The translations under genes and the position numbers were made by a program. Shown piece after piece: positions 16,248 through 24,431 of a stretch of DNA of 44,970 nucleotides. This DNA comes from a bacterium HR20. Its GTDB lineage: Bacteria; Bacteroidota; Ignavibacteria; Kapaibacteriales; NICIL-2. Numbering within the stretch: position 1 is the first letter of the stretch; every line of letters begins with the position of its first letter. The stretch spans positions 1-44,970 of the forward strand of contig BEHW01000002.1 in assembly GCA_002898675.1 (NCBI GenBank). The letters run 5' to 3'. The notes below the pieces were generated by a model. It searched no databases and was not told the DNA's origin. It saw only the letters and a program-made list of their open reading frames with translations.

Positions 16248-18029
16248 TTAGCGGACAACAACAAATGGATACATGCGCGCAGTGCCATTCGATTCAACGA
16301 AGATTCCATACATTCCCGGCGCAAGATGTGCGCACTCGATCGGAATGACACGGATTTGCGCGCCTATAGATTCGTCGGCAAGCCGTGCGATCGTTCGTCC
16401 GTAAGTGTCGTAAAGCGTAACCCGAAGATCCGACGGGTTGGTGCGCACGATCTCGATGAACGCGCGATCCGACGCGGGGTTGGGGCCGACACGCACATCC
16501 TGGGTATCATCTTCTGTGGGTTCCACGCTGGTTACAACATCCTCCAACCGAATGCGAACGGTAACCGGTAAATGGTCGCTGACGGTCGTTGTATAGCTCG
16601 ACAGGAAAGCGTTCGGTGCTTCAAGGTACGTCCGGTGTACTGCGCCAAAGAGTTCATCAGAAACGATGATCTGATCGAGCATCCGCGCGTTGACCGATGA
16701 GCCAATGTAGGACCGCAGTCCCAGCAGACTCATTGGGCGTGTCAGTACCCTCCAATGAGCTGAATCATCCACGAACACTTGATAAGGCGTCGGATTTGGT
16801 GTCACAACCGAATTGACGACATCATCGTTGAAATCACCGAGGATAATCACTGGAACGTTCGCATAAAACGTATTGAGGTAGTCATGGAACGTCTCTGCAT
16901 CCGTCTTCCGGCGCTGCCAATCTTGTTGTGCGGTGGTCGAGTCACCTGTTGCTTTCGCATGGATGTTGAAGAGCACGATCGTTTTCTCCGTCCCTCCTAT
17001 CGAGCAACGAGCAGTCATCCGGAACGGGAAGCGTCCACTGGCCCAGGCTTGTGAACCACCGTTGACAGCAAGTCCTGTCTCGATAACCTGGACATTATCC
17101 TGTGAAACAAGGTATGCCATCTTCTGTTGCTGATCAACTGGTGCAAGATAGCCAGTGTAGTTCCCTTGCACCACACTAGCAAGACTATCGAGCACTGACT
17201 GCGTCACCACTTCTTGGAAGGCGTAAATATCCGAGCGTATCGAGTCCAACGCTATCCGAACGCTATTGAACTGCCGCTGCTTGTTGGCGACACCAAGCGT
17301 GGTATCAGTCGAACCGAACCAAAGGAGATTCCACGTCGTCACATCGAGCGTTGCGCTCTTGGGAAGAGTATCGCGCTCGACCGTCAGCCCAACATCAGCC
17401 GCAATGCGCGGCAAGAGCTGATAGGTACCGCGGAATTGGGAGATGACTCCGATGACATCAATGCGTCCAGTTGGTATAGGCAAGCTGTTGCGAGCAATTT
17501 CGGTGTTCGCATCAATGCGAACCTGAAGCTGATCACCAGTCGCATTTCGGACGGTGTAGTTGCGGTCACCCTGGAAGATTCCAGTTTCAACAAATTCAAC
17601 ATTGCGGACGCGGACAAGCACGCCTTCGAGTGCTTCACCGATGGATGGAATCGAAGCTGTTCGCGGTGTTGGCTCTACTCGTGCAACTGGGATCACCTGA
17701 AATGTCACCGAGCCGGTAATTTCACTCAGACCAGTGCCGGATTGCCCTGTTGTTTGACCAAATTCGGTCAACGTGCCAGAGAGTATCTCCACTGAATCGC
17801 CTATCTGGACGCCCATCCGAAATGCGGAATTGAATACGGCAATTCCACCGCTGGCATCCTGAATGTAGCTGGTGTTGCGGAATTGATCAGCCACCGTAAC
17901 GCGTCCTGCGATACGTTCACCAGCACGGAGTGAATCACCAAACGCGCGTTGCTTGAACTGCGCAATTGGGATGTAGGTCTGAGCACTTGCCGCGATAGCA
18001 GCAACCAAGAAGAGTGTAAGCTTACTCAT
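16248..18029 (-). CDS. Secreted endonuclease/exonuclease/phosphatase-family protein with T9SS sorting domain
   Basis: 593 residues from ATG 18029. A signal peptide is visible (MSKLTLFLVAAIAASAQ). Residues about 25-210 form an OB-fold-like module with SYIQDASGGIAVF, as in many Bacteroidota surface nucleases. An endonuclease/exonuclease/phosphatase domain follows (about 225-490): TTWNLLWFG, FQEVV with the metal Glu, NIHAKA, ILGDFNDD and the terminal SDHLPV with the catalytic Asp-His. The end (about 515-593) is a type A T9SS sorting domain: VGPNPASD, VTLYDTYGR, LAPGMYGI. The protein should therefore pass the outer membrane and be attached or released. Nucleic acid is a likely substrate, but phosphodiester lipids or sugar phosphates are possible. 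An upstream TTG at 18038 adds three residues and is less likely. Confidence 0.9.
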   Translation of the reverse strand: MSKLTLFLVAAIAASAQTYIPIAQFKQRAFGDSLRAGERIAGRVTVADQFRNTSYIQDASGGIAVFNSAFRMGVQIGDSVEILSGTLTEFGQTTGQSGTGLSEITGSVTFQVIPVARVEPTPRTASIPSIGEALEGVLVRVRNVEFVETGIFQGDRNYTVRNATGDQLQVRIDANTEIARNSLPIPTGRIDVIGVISQFRGTYQLLPRIAADVGLTVERDTLPKSATLDVTTWNLLWFGSTDTTLGVANKQRQFNSVRIALDSIRSDIYAFQEVVTQSVLDSLASVVQGNYTGYLAPVDQQQKMAYLVSQDNVQVIETGLAVNGGSQAWASGRFPFRMTARCSIGGTEKTIVLFNIHAKATGDSTTAQQDWQRRKTDAETFHDYLNTFYANVPVIILGDFNDDVVNSVVTPNPTPYQVFVDDSAHWRVLTRPMSLLGLRSYIGSSVNARMLDQIIVSDELFGAVHRTYLEAPNAFLSSYTTTVSDHLPVTVRIRLEDVVTSVEPTEDDTQDVRVGPNPASDRAFIEIVRTNPSDLRVTLYDTYGRTIARLADESIGAQIRVIPIECAHLAPGMYGIFVESNGTARMYPFVVVR

Positions 18030-18050
18030 GGTACACAATCATGTGGGACA

Positions 18051-18740
18051 TCATTGAACTTTGCGGAGAAACCAGCGCTGGAGCACCTCTGTGCCACTCC
18101 GATAGTCGTGCACAAAAAGGTAGTAGCACTGTCCGGCTTCCAAAACTACGGTAGAATCGCTTCCAATTGCCACGTTCCGATCTGCATCGAGTACAGAAAG
18201 CTGAACCGTTCCTGCCTCGAGACTTGTAAACGGCAATACGGTCTGTGCGTCAACAACAGGCAAACCGAGTGGAGAACCGTTCGCGTTCACCGTAACGAAC
18301 GTCTCTTCCGAGACGTTGATGATTTTGACGGCCGCTTTCCCTGCGAACGGACTTTGTGCTGTATCTACAATTGGGCGGAAAAAGTCCGTAATCGTTCTAC
18401 CACGAACGATAATCGTGTAGGATTGGCCATCGGCCATCACGTAACGCTGCGAGGCGATGCGCTGTGCAGTATCGCTTGCACTCCGTACATCGAGGAGTAC
18501 GTATGTGCCTGAGGGTACCGTAATCGCACTACTTGCCATACCCGGCGGAAGCAACTCAATACGCCGGACGCTATCAGCAAACAGCGTCACCGCATCGGTT
18601 TTCGTCTGCGCATTGAACAGGCGAACGTACGCTGTCCCGCCTGTGAACGTTACCACACCGTCCTGGCAGCCACTCATCAACGCAGCTGCGCATAGCAGGG
18701 TGCTCAGAACGAAACGCGAAGACCAAGTTGCATGCGCCAT
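18051..18740 (-). CDS. DUF4397-like outer-envelope lipoprotein
   Basis: 229 residues. The N-terminus has a basic start, a hydrophobic stretch and a lipobox LMSGC, so Cys25 should be lipidated. The mature part has two similar beta-sandwich units, about 35-115 (AYVRLFNAQ..., SGTYVLLDVRSA..., YTIIVRG) and about 130-220 (AAVKIINVSEE..., AGTVQLSVLDAD..., YYLFVHD), the pattern of DUF4397 proteins. The function of that family is unknown; it is common in Bacteroidota surface loci. ATG 18740 lies 37 nt inside the 3' end of the receptor gene, and the nuclease gene follows after 21 nt, so the three are probably made together. Confidence 0.75.
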   Translation of the reverse strand: MAHATWSSRFVLSTLLCAAALMSGCQDGVVTFTGGTAYVRLFNAQTKTDAVTLFADSVRRIELLPPGMASSAITVPSGTYVLLDVRSASDTAQRIASQRYVMADGQSYTIIVRGRTITDFFRPIVDTAQSPFAGKAAVKIINVSEETFVTVNANGSPLGLPVVDAQTVLPFTSLEAGTVQLSVLDADRNVAIGSDSTVVLEAGQCYYLFVHDYRSGTEVLQRWFLRKVQ

Positions 18741-21700
18741 CGGGAAAAGAACGAATCAGTTTCGTAAATGCCTGGTTTGCCGTTCGATGTAGTTGGTGAT
18801 GCATAGGAGATTCGCAAGCGACCTTGCCCGTCGAATGGTGTACCCGTCGTTGGGTCAGTCACAAGGGTGATAAGACGATAGCTCTGCAAGTTGACGTACT
18901 GCTGCAGTCCCCACCTGCTGTTGAGCAAGTTGAGGAGGTTTTGGACATCGAGCGTCAGTTCCAAACGAGTTGCGCTCACCGATGGCAACTCTTGCACTAA
19001 TCGAAGGTCGAGCTGATGAATCCACGGCTCACGCATTGAATTGCGTGGCAGCACCTGCCCTCGGTAGCGACGTAGCACATCATTGGCTTCGATGAAATCC
19101 ATCAGCTGCTTCCAGATTTGATCCGCAGTGCGAAGGTCCAAACCTCCAGGGGGAACAACGACAACCCGGCTGCCCAGATCCTCTTGCCGTGGGACGTAGA
19201 TGAGATCGTTGTACGTAAGACCATCGCCGTTGTAATCCCCAATGTACGTGAAGCTGTAGGGTCGTCCAGAATTGCCCGTGTAGAAGATGCCGAGCGTCGT
19301 CGTCAGTGATTCGATCAGGTGGACGCGGTAGAAAATGCTCGCCGCGATACGGTGCGGTACATCGAAGTTCGAGCGTCCGAGCGTGGCTCGATTCGGATCG
19401 GTCGCATCGGTGTTCTGCCAGTTCGATAGCGCTGTCGAGGCAGTCGCATCGGCAAGGTCATAGGTTGCCGAATACACGTAGGAAATCGTCCCGCTCAAGC
19501 CTGGCACGATTGGGTTGTTCTCTTGCAGCGTCAGCGAGAGCATGCCGCTGTATTGGTAGCCTTCATTGCGGCTTGCGAGGAGGATGACCTGGGTGAATTC
19601 TGGTGCAGCGTTCGAATCTGTACGCCCCGAGGGCGACCGTGCATACATCGGACGTCCATCGAGTGGCGACAGTGGCATCGCCAGCGACCGGCGGAGGTTG
19701 ATGTTACGGAACTCAACCGTGTTGAGCATTTGCCCGTACATAAGCTCGGAGGTCAGACGAAGCCACCGCTCCAGCTGAACGTCAACGCCAAGAGTCGAAC
19801 GCCATACTTGTGGGAAGCGGAAGTTCGGATCGGTAACATTGATCTGCGTTGTGGCGATCGGTTGTCCTGGGAACGAGGGATCCCCAGGTTTTGGTGGATT
19901 GTAGGGATCGAGCGTCACACGGAGCGGCACCAGGGGTGAATCGAGCCGCATCAGGAGCGGTGCATTCGCGTCGTTATCACGCCCGATGCTGACTCGAAGG
20001 AGATCAACTCCTGTGTTGCTATACTGATTTGAGAGCCATACCGCTGGCACTCGTCCGCTGAAAATCCCAGTACCACCTCGGAGCTGAACTCTCCGATCGC
20101 CCGTCACATCGTAGTTGAAGCCGAGTCGTGGTCCCCAGAGAGGGCGCGCGTCGGGAAGGCGACTTGTACGCAAGCCGAGGGGGATTTCCTGGTAGTACTT
20201 TTTGAGCGTATCTGGCAATGCTGCATACGCCCGCGCAAGAGAATCGAACCGTGCAGCAAAGAGTGGATTTTCATACGGGCGATCGAAATACACCGGCACA
20301 TCCGCGCGAACACCAAGCGTAAGTCGCAATCGCGGGAGCACCGTCCACTCGTCCATCACGTAGATGCTGCTTTGCATCATCCCCCAGCGTGCGCGTGGTG
20401 ATGGATTACCACCAGTGACATTCAGATTTGCGTAGCTGACTTGGTAAAAGCTCGGTGTCCGATCGCGCAACGCTTGCACATCACGGAACGTGTACGTACC
20501 GAAGTAATCTGGGATGAAGAGGTTGTTGAAGCGGTAGAGCTCGTTGTGGGTGCCGATGGTGATGGTATGCTCGCCAAGGAATATGGAAAAGTCGTTCGTG
20601 AGAGCAAGCTGAGACTGATCGAGCGCATTTGCCTGGGAATTCCGCTCCGGACCAAGCAGCACCTGATCGGCGCCGAGCATAACTTTCACCTGCGGGAAGG
20701 GTGCTGTTCGAAGAACTCGTTCATCGTTGGTCTGCGTCCATGCGATGCGAAACTCGTTTGCCATATTCTCGCCCCAGATCGAATTCCACTGCAGCACCGA
20801 AGAGTTGTTGATGCTGCGGAACTCATTCCACTGACTCGAGAGCGAAAAAATTTGCCGCGTGCGGAGGACGTTGCGGTCCTGAAATGCGTTGGTGTAGTTA
20901 TGGCGAAACTGCAGCTTGTGCCGATCGGAAAGGTTCCAATCGAAGCGAGCGATGATGTTGAACGTGTTGTTTCGCGAGATGAACAACTCTGCCGTTCCGG
21001 GGTCGTAACCATAGACCTCACGGACAGTGCGAATGATTTCGTCAAGCTCTGCCTTGCTGTGCGGAAAGTTATTGAGCGCATTCGGATTGTTGAGCGCAAT
21101 TTCGAGCGGGCGCTGCCGCAGTCGCGTCTCGGTCGTGACGTGGAAGAACAACCGATCGCGGATGATCGGGCCACCAAGGCGCGCTCCAAACTGTGCATCA
21201 CTGAACTGCGCATACGGCTGGCGGAGCGCATCCGGGCTGGGACCGACGAGCGCTTGATTGCGCCCGTAGAAGAACGCTGAACCTCTGAATGTATTCGTCC
21301 CGCTCCGAGTGACTGCGTTGATAAGCCCACCAGTAAAGCCGCTCTGGCGGATGTCATACGGTGAGATGTTCACCTGCAGCTCCTCGATGGCATCAAGCGA
21401 GAGAAGGTTCGCGTTGGCTTGACTACCCGCTGTTCCTGCTTGCCCAAGACCGAAGATGTCGTTCGCAATTGCGCCGTCAATCTGGATGTTGTTGTAGCGC
21501 GAATTCGTCCCGAGGATGCTGATGCCTTGCAGGCCGTCATCAGCGCCAAAGGCGGTCGTCTGCGTTGCGTAAGGATTGACACGCGCGATGTCTGATAGCG
21601 AGCGGTTGATTGCTGGAAGCGATGCAATTTCTTCGGCAGAGACGGCGCTGCCACTGCCTGTTTTGGCAGGTGAGAACGTTCGGTCACGATCGCCAGTGAC

Positions 21701-22060
21701 AACAACCTCTTTGGCAAACGCCTCAGCACTGAGCAACTCGACAGAGACGAACGCTTCTTGCCCCAACTCCACGAAAATGTTCTCGACCGTGTCAGGTCGG
21801 TATCCTACGTACGAGACGCGCAAGCGGTAAGGCCCACCAACTCGGACACCGCGGAGAGAAAAGCGTCCGTTTCGCTGAGTCTTTGCTCCATAGCGTGAGC
21901 CAGTTGGAAGGTGTTCCGCAACAACTGTCGCACCAAAGAGTGCTTCCCCACTTTTCCGATCGCGTACACTACCGCTGATAGAACCTGTGGTAACTCCTTG
22001 CGCCATTGCAAGTGCTGCAGCCGCAATCAGCATCGCAAGGAGTACGCTACCATGCCGCAC
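18704..22060 (-). CDS. Oar-like TonB-dependent outer-membrane receptor
   Basis: About 1118 residues. A signal peptide (RHGSVLLAMLIAAAALAMAQG) leads into a CarboxypepD_reg-like domain (about 25-105, GSISGSVRDRKSGEALFGATV). A plug follows (about 110-240: ISILGTNSRYNNIQIDG, FTGGLINAVTRSGTN), then a large beta-barrel that ends in LGLRVSF, the terminal Phe being typical of BAM-inserted proteins. This layout matches Oar-like receptors. The cargo cannot be told from sequence. I chose GTG 22060 because it gives a compact signal peptide; TTG 22069 or GTG 22096 are alternatives. No SusD-like partner is adjacent; a lipoprotein and a surface nuclease follow instead. Energy would come from the TonB-ExbBD set at 37667-40332. 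Confidence 0.9.
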   Translation of the reverse strand: MRHGSVLLAMLIAAAALAMAQGVTTGSISGSVRDRKSGEALFGATVVAEHLPTGSRYGAKTQRNGRFSLRGVRVGGPYRLRVSYVGYRPDTVENIFVELGQEAFVSVELLSAEAFAKEVVVTGDRDRTFSPAKTGSGSAVSAEEIASLPAINRSLSDIARVNPYATQTTAFGADDGLQGISILGTNSRYNNIQIDGAIANDIFGLGQAGTAGSQANANLLSLDAIEELQVNISPYDIRQSGFTGGLINAVTRSGTNTFRGSAFFYGRNQALVGPSPDALRQPYAQFSDAQFGARLGGPIIRDRLFFHVTTETRLRQRPLEIALNNPNALNNFPHSKAELDEIIRTVREVYGYDPGTAELFISRNNTFNIIARFDWNLSDRHKLQFRHNYTNAFQDRNVLRTRQIFSLSSQWNEFRSINNSSVLQWNSIWGENMANEFRIAWTQTNDERVLRTAPFPQVKVMLGADQVLLGPERNSQANALDQSQLALTNDFSIFLGEHTITIGTHNELYRFNNLFIPDYFGTYTFRDVQALRDRTPSFYQVSYANLNVTGGNPSPRARWGMMQSSIYVMDEWTVLPRLRLTLGVRADVPVYFDRPYENPLFAARFDSLARAYAALPDTLKKYYQEIPLGLRTSRLPDARPLWGPRLGFNYDVTGDRRVQLRGGTGIFSGRVPAVWLSNQYSNTGVDLLRVSIGRDNDANAPLLMRLDSPLVPLRVTLDPYNPPKPGDPSFPGQPIATTQINVTDPNFRFPQVWRSTLGVDVQLERWLRLTSELMYGQMLNTVEFRNINLRRSLAMPLSPLDGRPMYARSPSGRTDSNAAPEFTQVILLASRNEGYQYSGMLSLTLQENNPIVPGLSGTISYVYSATYDLADATASTALSNWQNTDATDPNRATLGRSNFDVPHRIAASIFYRVHLIESLTTTLGIFYTGNSGRPYSFTYIGDYNGDGLTYNDLIYVPRQEDLGSRVVVVPPGGLDLRTADQIWKQLMDFIEANDVLRRYRGQVLPRNSMREPWIHQLDLRLVQELPSVSATRLELTLDVQNLLNLLNSRWGLQQYVNLQSYRLITLVTDPTTGTPFDGQGRLRISYASPTTSNGKPGIYETDSFFSRWRMQLGLRVSF

Positions 22061-22076
22061 AATGCTCAAGTCTGCA

Positions 22077-22105
22077 ACGCAAAGTTGTAGTACCACGCAA
22101 AGTTA
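22077..22105 (-). promoter_or_regulatory. -7 promoter element and 10-bp direct repeat upstream of the receptor
   Basis: On the minus strand the sequence AACTTTGCGT occurs twice (22104-22095 and 22086-22077), with an 18-nt period. The distal copy is part of TAACTTTG (22105-22098), an exact TAnnTTTG -7 element, placed 37 nt before the GTG at 22060. The second copy lies where a transcript leader or a repressor site would be. The promoter call is from the motif; the regulatory role of the repeat is a guess. Confidence 0.4.
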
Positions 22106-22211
22106 GCATCCACACAGGCTCTACGATGTTTACCGTTGCGTGATACATGCTACATCCAACGTTCGAATGCCAATTCATAACTTGCGTCCCGCAATCGCCT
22201 GCACAAAACAG

Positions 22212-22236
22212 TTCCTGCGTGCTGACCACACAGGAA
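22212..22236 (+). promoter_or_regulatory. Inverted repeat upstream of pyrG
   Basis: TTCCTG-c-GTG-ctgac-CAC-a-CAGGAA forms a 9-bp stem with one internal mismatch and a 5-nt loop, 58 nt before the pyrG ATG. There is no T-run after it. As DNA it could be a dyad operator, as RNA a leader hairpin; both fit a regulatory role in the 234-nt gap between the divergent receptor operon and pyrG. Confidence 0.4.
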
Positions 22237-22294
22237 TTCCCCATACATGCAGCAACGAGATTGCATGTTCCACTGAACCGTTCCACTGCTACAT

Positions 22295-23947
22295 ATGGCT
22301 TCACACACGAAACGGAAAACCAAGTACATCTTCGTCGTCGGTGGCGTACTCAGCTCTGTCGGCAAAGGTATTGCCTGCGCCTCCTTGGGATTGCTCCTCA
22401 AGTCGCGTGGCTATCGGGTAACGATTCTCAAGTTTGATCCCTACATCAACGTTGACCCCGGCACGATGAACCCGCTTCAACATGGCGAGGTGTACGTCAC
22501 CGACGATGGCGCAGAGACAGACTTGGACTTAGGGCACTACGAGCGCTTTCTCGACGTTTCGATGACTCGCTTCAACAACGCGACGACAGGTCAAATCTAC
22601 TACGAGGTGATCCAGCGGGAGCGTCGCGGCTACTACTTGGGCAAGACCGTTCAAGTAATTCCGCACATTACCGACGAAATCAAGCGGCGAATGACATACT
22701 TCGATGGTGAGTACGACATCGTCATCATCGAAATCGGAGGCACCGTCGGTGATATCGAATCGCAGCCCTACCTGGAGGCAGCGCGCCAGCTCACGTTAGA
22801 GCGTGGGCGGAGTGCATGCATTACGATTCTGCTTGCATACGTTCCCTTCATTCGATCGGCGGGAGAATTGAAGACCAAACCTACACAACATGCCGCCAAA
22901 GAACTCATGGAGTTCGGAATTATTCCAGAAATCATCCTCTGCCGCACCGAGCATCGCATTCCGAAGGAAGTACGAACCAAGATTGCGCTCTTCTGCAACG
23001 TCGCTGAGGATGCTGTCATCGAGCTGCCAGATGTCGAGACGATCTACGAAGTGCCGATTATCATGGCGCGGCGCAATCTCGATACAATCGTGCTCCGCAA
23101 ACTCCGGCTCAAGACTGGGGAACTTGAGTTGGATACATGGTCCCGCTTCGTTGCGCGCATCAAAAACCCACGGACAACAGTCGAAATCGCGCTTGTGGGC
23201 AAGTACGTCAGCTATCACGATTCGTACAAGAGCATCATCGAAGCGTTCGTCCACGCTGGTGCCATCAACAACTGCAAGGTCGAACTGCGTTGGATCAACT
23301 CTGAGGACGTCACCAGCGAGAATGTCGAAGAACTGCTCGGAGGCATACGCGGTGTCCTTGTTGCCCCAGGCTTTGGTGCGCGCGGCATCGAAGGAAAGAT
23401 CGCCGCAATTGAATACGTCCGCACCCGCAACATTCCGTTTTTCGGGATTTGCCTTGGGATGCAGTGTGCGGTGATCGAGTTTGCGAGAAATGTCTGTGGC
23501 ATCGCTGACGCCAACTCCGCTGAATTCAAGCGCACGCGCCATCCCGTCATTCACCTGATGCCAGATCAAGAGCGGGTCGAGCACAAAGGCGGCACAATGC
23601 GATTAGGAGCCTACCCCTGCGCACTGCTTGCCGGCACAAAAGCACACCGTGCCTATAACCAGGAGCTTATCTTCGAGCGCCATCGCCATCGCTACGAACT
23701 CAATAACGCCTATCGCTCTCTGCTCGAAGAGCACGGCATGGTCATGAGCGGTGTTTCCCCTGATAATCGCCTGGTTGAAATCATCGAGCTCAAATCGCAT
23801 CCATGGTTTGTCGGCGTTCAATTTCATCCGGAGCTCAAATCCCGTGCGGTCAGCGGACATCCTCTTTTTGTGCATTTTGTTCGAGCAGCGTTGCGATTGA
23901 AATTGAACGACGAAGGCACCGATGATGTGCAAAATCCTATTGAATAG
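22295..23947 (+). CDS. pyrG: CTP synthase
   Basis: 550 residues, normal length. PyrG makes CTP from UTP, ATP and glutamine. The synthase domain (about 1-275) starts with KYIFVVGGVLSSVGKGIACASLG and includes LKFDPYINVDPGTMNP and HGEVYVTDDGAETDLDLGHYERF. The class I glutamine amidotransferase domain (about 300-540) has the nucleophile Cys in FGICLGMQCAV and the catalytic His-Glu in FHPELKSR. ATG 22295 is the first good start after the divergent promoter region. Its 3' end overlaps the next gene by 26 nt. Confidence 0.97.
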   Translation: MASHTKRKTKYIFVVGGVLSSVGKGIACASLGLLLKSRGYRVTILKFDPYINVDPGTMNPLQHGEVYVTDDGAETDLDLGHYERFLDVSMTRFNNATTGQIYYEVIQRERRGYYLGKTVQVIPHITDEIKRRMTYFDGEYDIVIIEIGGTVGDIESQPYLEAARQLTLERGRSACITILLAYVPFIRSAGELKTKPTQHAAKELMEFGIIPEIILCRTEHRIPKEVRTKIALFCNVAEDAVIELPDVETIYEVPIIMARRNLDTIVLRKLRLKTGELELDTWSRFVARIKNPRTTVEIALVGKYVSYHDSYKSIIEAFVHAGAINNCKVELRWINSEDVTSENVEELLGGIRGVLVAPGFGARGIEGKIAAIEYVRTRNIPFFGICLGMQCAVIEFARNVCGIADANSAEFKRTRHPVIHLMPDQERVEHKGGTMRLGAYPCALLAGTKAHRAYNQELIFERHRHRYELNNAYRSLLEEHGMVMSGVSPDNRLVEIIELKSHPWFVGVQFHPELKSRAVSGHPLFVHFVRAALRLKLNDEGTDDVQNPIE

Positions 23948-24431
23948 CACGCTACTGGCAAGCATCGCTCTTGTTTGTGCAGCACGCCCAATGCTGAGTG
24001 CGCCCCCCGACGACAGCGCTCGCTACGTCCACTTTTTCACGATGCCACTCGATACTACCCGTGCAGTACCAGCACCGGCAATCGAGCAACGAGACTCGAG
24101 TGGACTTATCATCATCGAGATTGCTTACGGAAAAGGCGAACTCTCCGATCCACGCCGCAGACATTACGTCCGATTCATCGGGTACCATGCTGCTACGATG
24201 GAGGAGTTCTCGACCGAATTTGCAGGCAAGAAGGTGTACGCATTCATCCCGGACTCGACGTCGGTCTTCCCAGGTTTCAAGTACGCACTCCGCGGCATGC
24301 GCGTCGGCGGACGAAGGCGCGTGGTTGTCCCGCCACACCTTGCATATGGCGAGCGCGGCCGACCGTCCGTCGGCATTGGACCGAATGAAACCCTCATTGT
24401 TGATCTCGAACTTGTCAAACTCGATCCATGA
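23922..24431 (+). CDS. Exported FKBP-type peptidyl-prolyl cis-trans isomerase
   Basis: 169 residues. A signal peptide of about 26 residues (CKILLNSTLLASIALVCAARPMLSA) is followed by one FKBP domain (about 60-167) with HYVRFIGYH, VFPGFKYALRGMRVGGRRRVVVPPHLAYGERG and IGPNETLIVDLELV. The first strand and loop are less typical than in cytoplasmic FKBPs. The protein should help folding of proline-containing proteins in the periplasm. It begins with ATGATG 26 nt before the pyrG stop and overlaps the next start by 4 nt, so the three genes form one operon; the functional reason is not evident. Confidence 0.85.
   Translation: MMCKILLNSTLLASIALVCAARPMLSAPPDDSARYVHFFTMPLDTTRAVPAPAIEQRDSSGLIIIEIAYGKGELSDPRRRHYVRFIGYHAATMEEFSTEFAGKKVYAFIPDSTSVFPGFKYALRGMRVGGRRRVVVPPHLAYGERGRPSVGIGPNETLIVDLELVKLDP

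Noticed and set aside
20441..21280. A 279-codon plus-strand open frame within the receptor region
   Set aside because: It is antisense to the TonB-dependent receptor, whose frame is uninterrupted and has the plug and barrel motifs.
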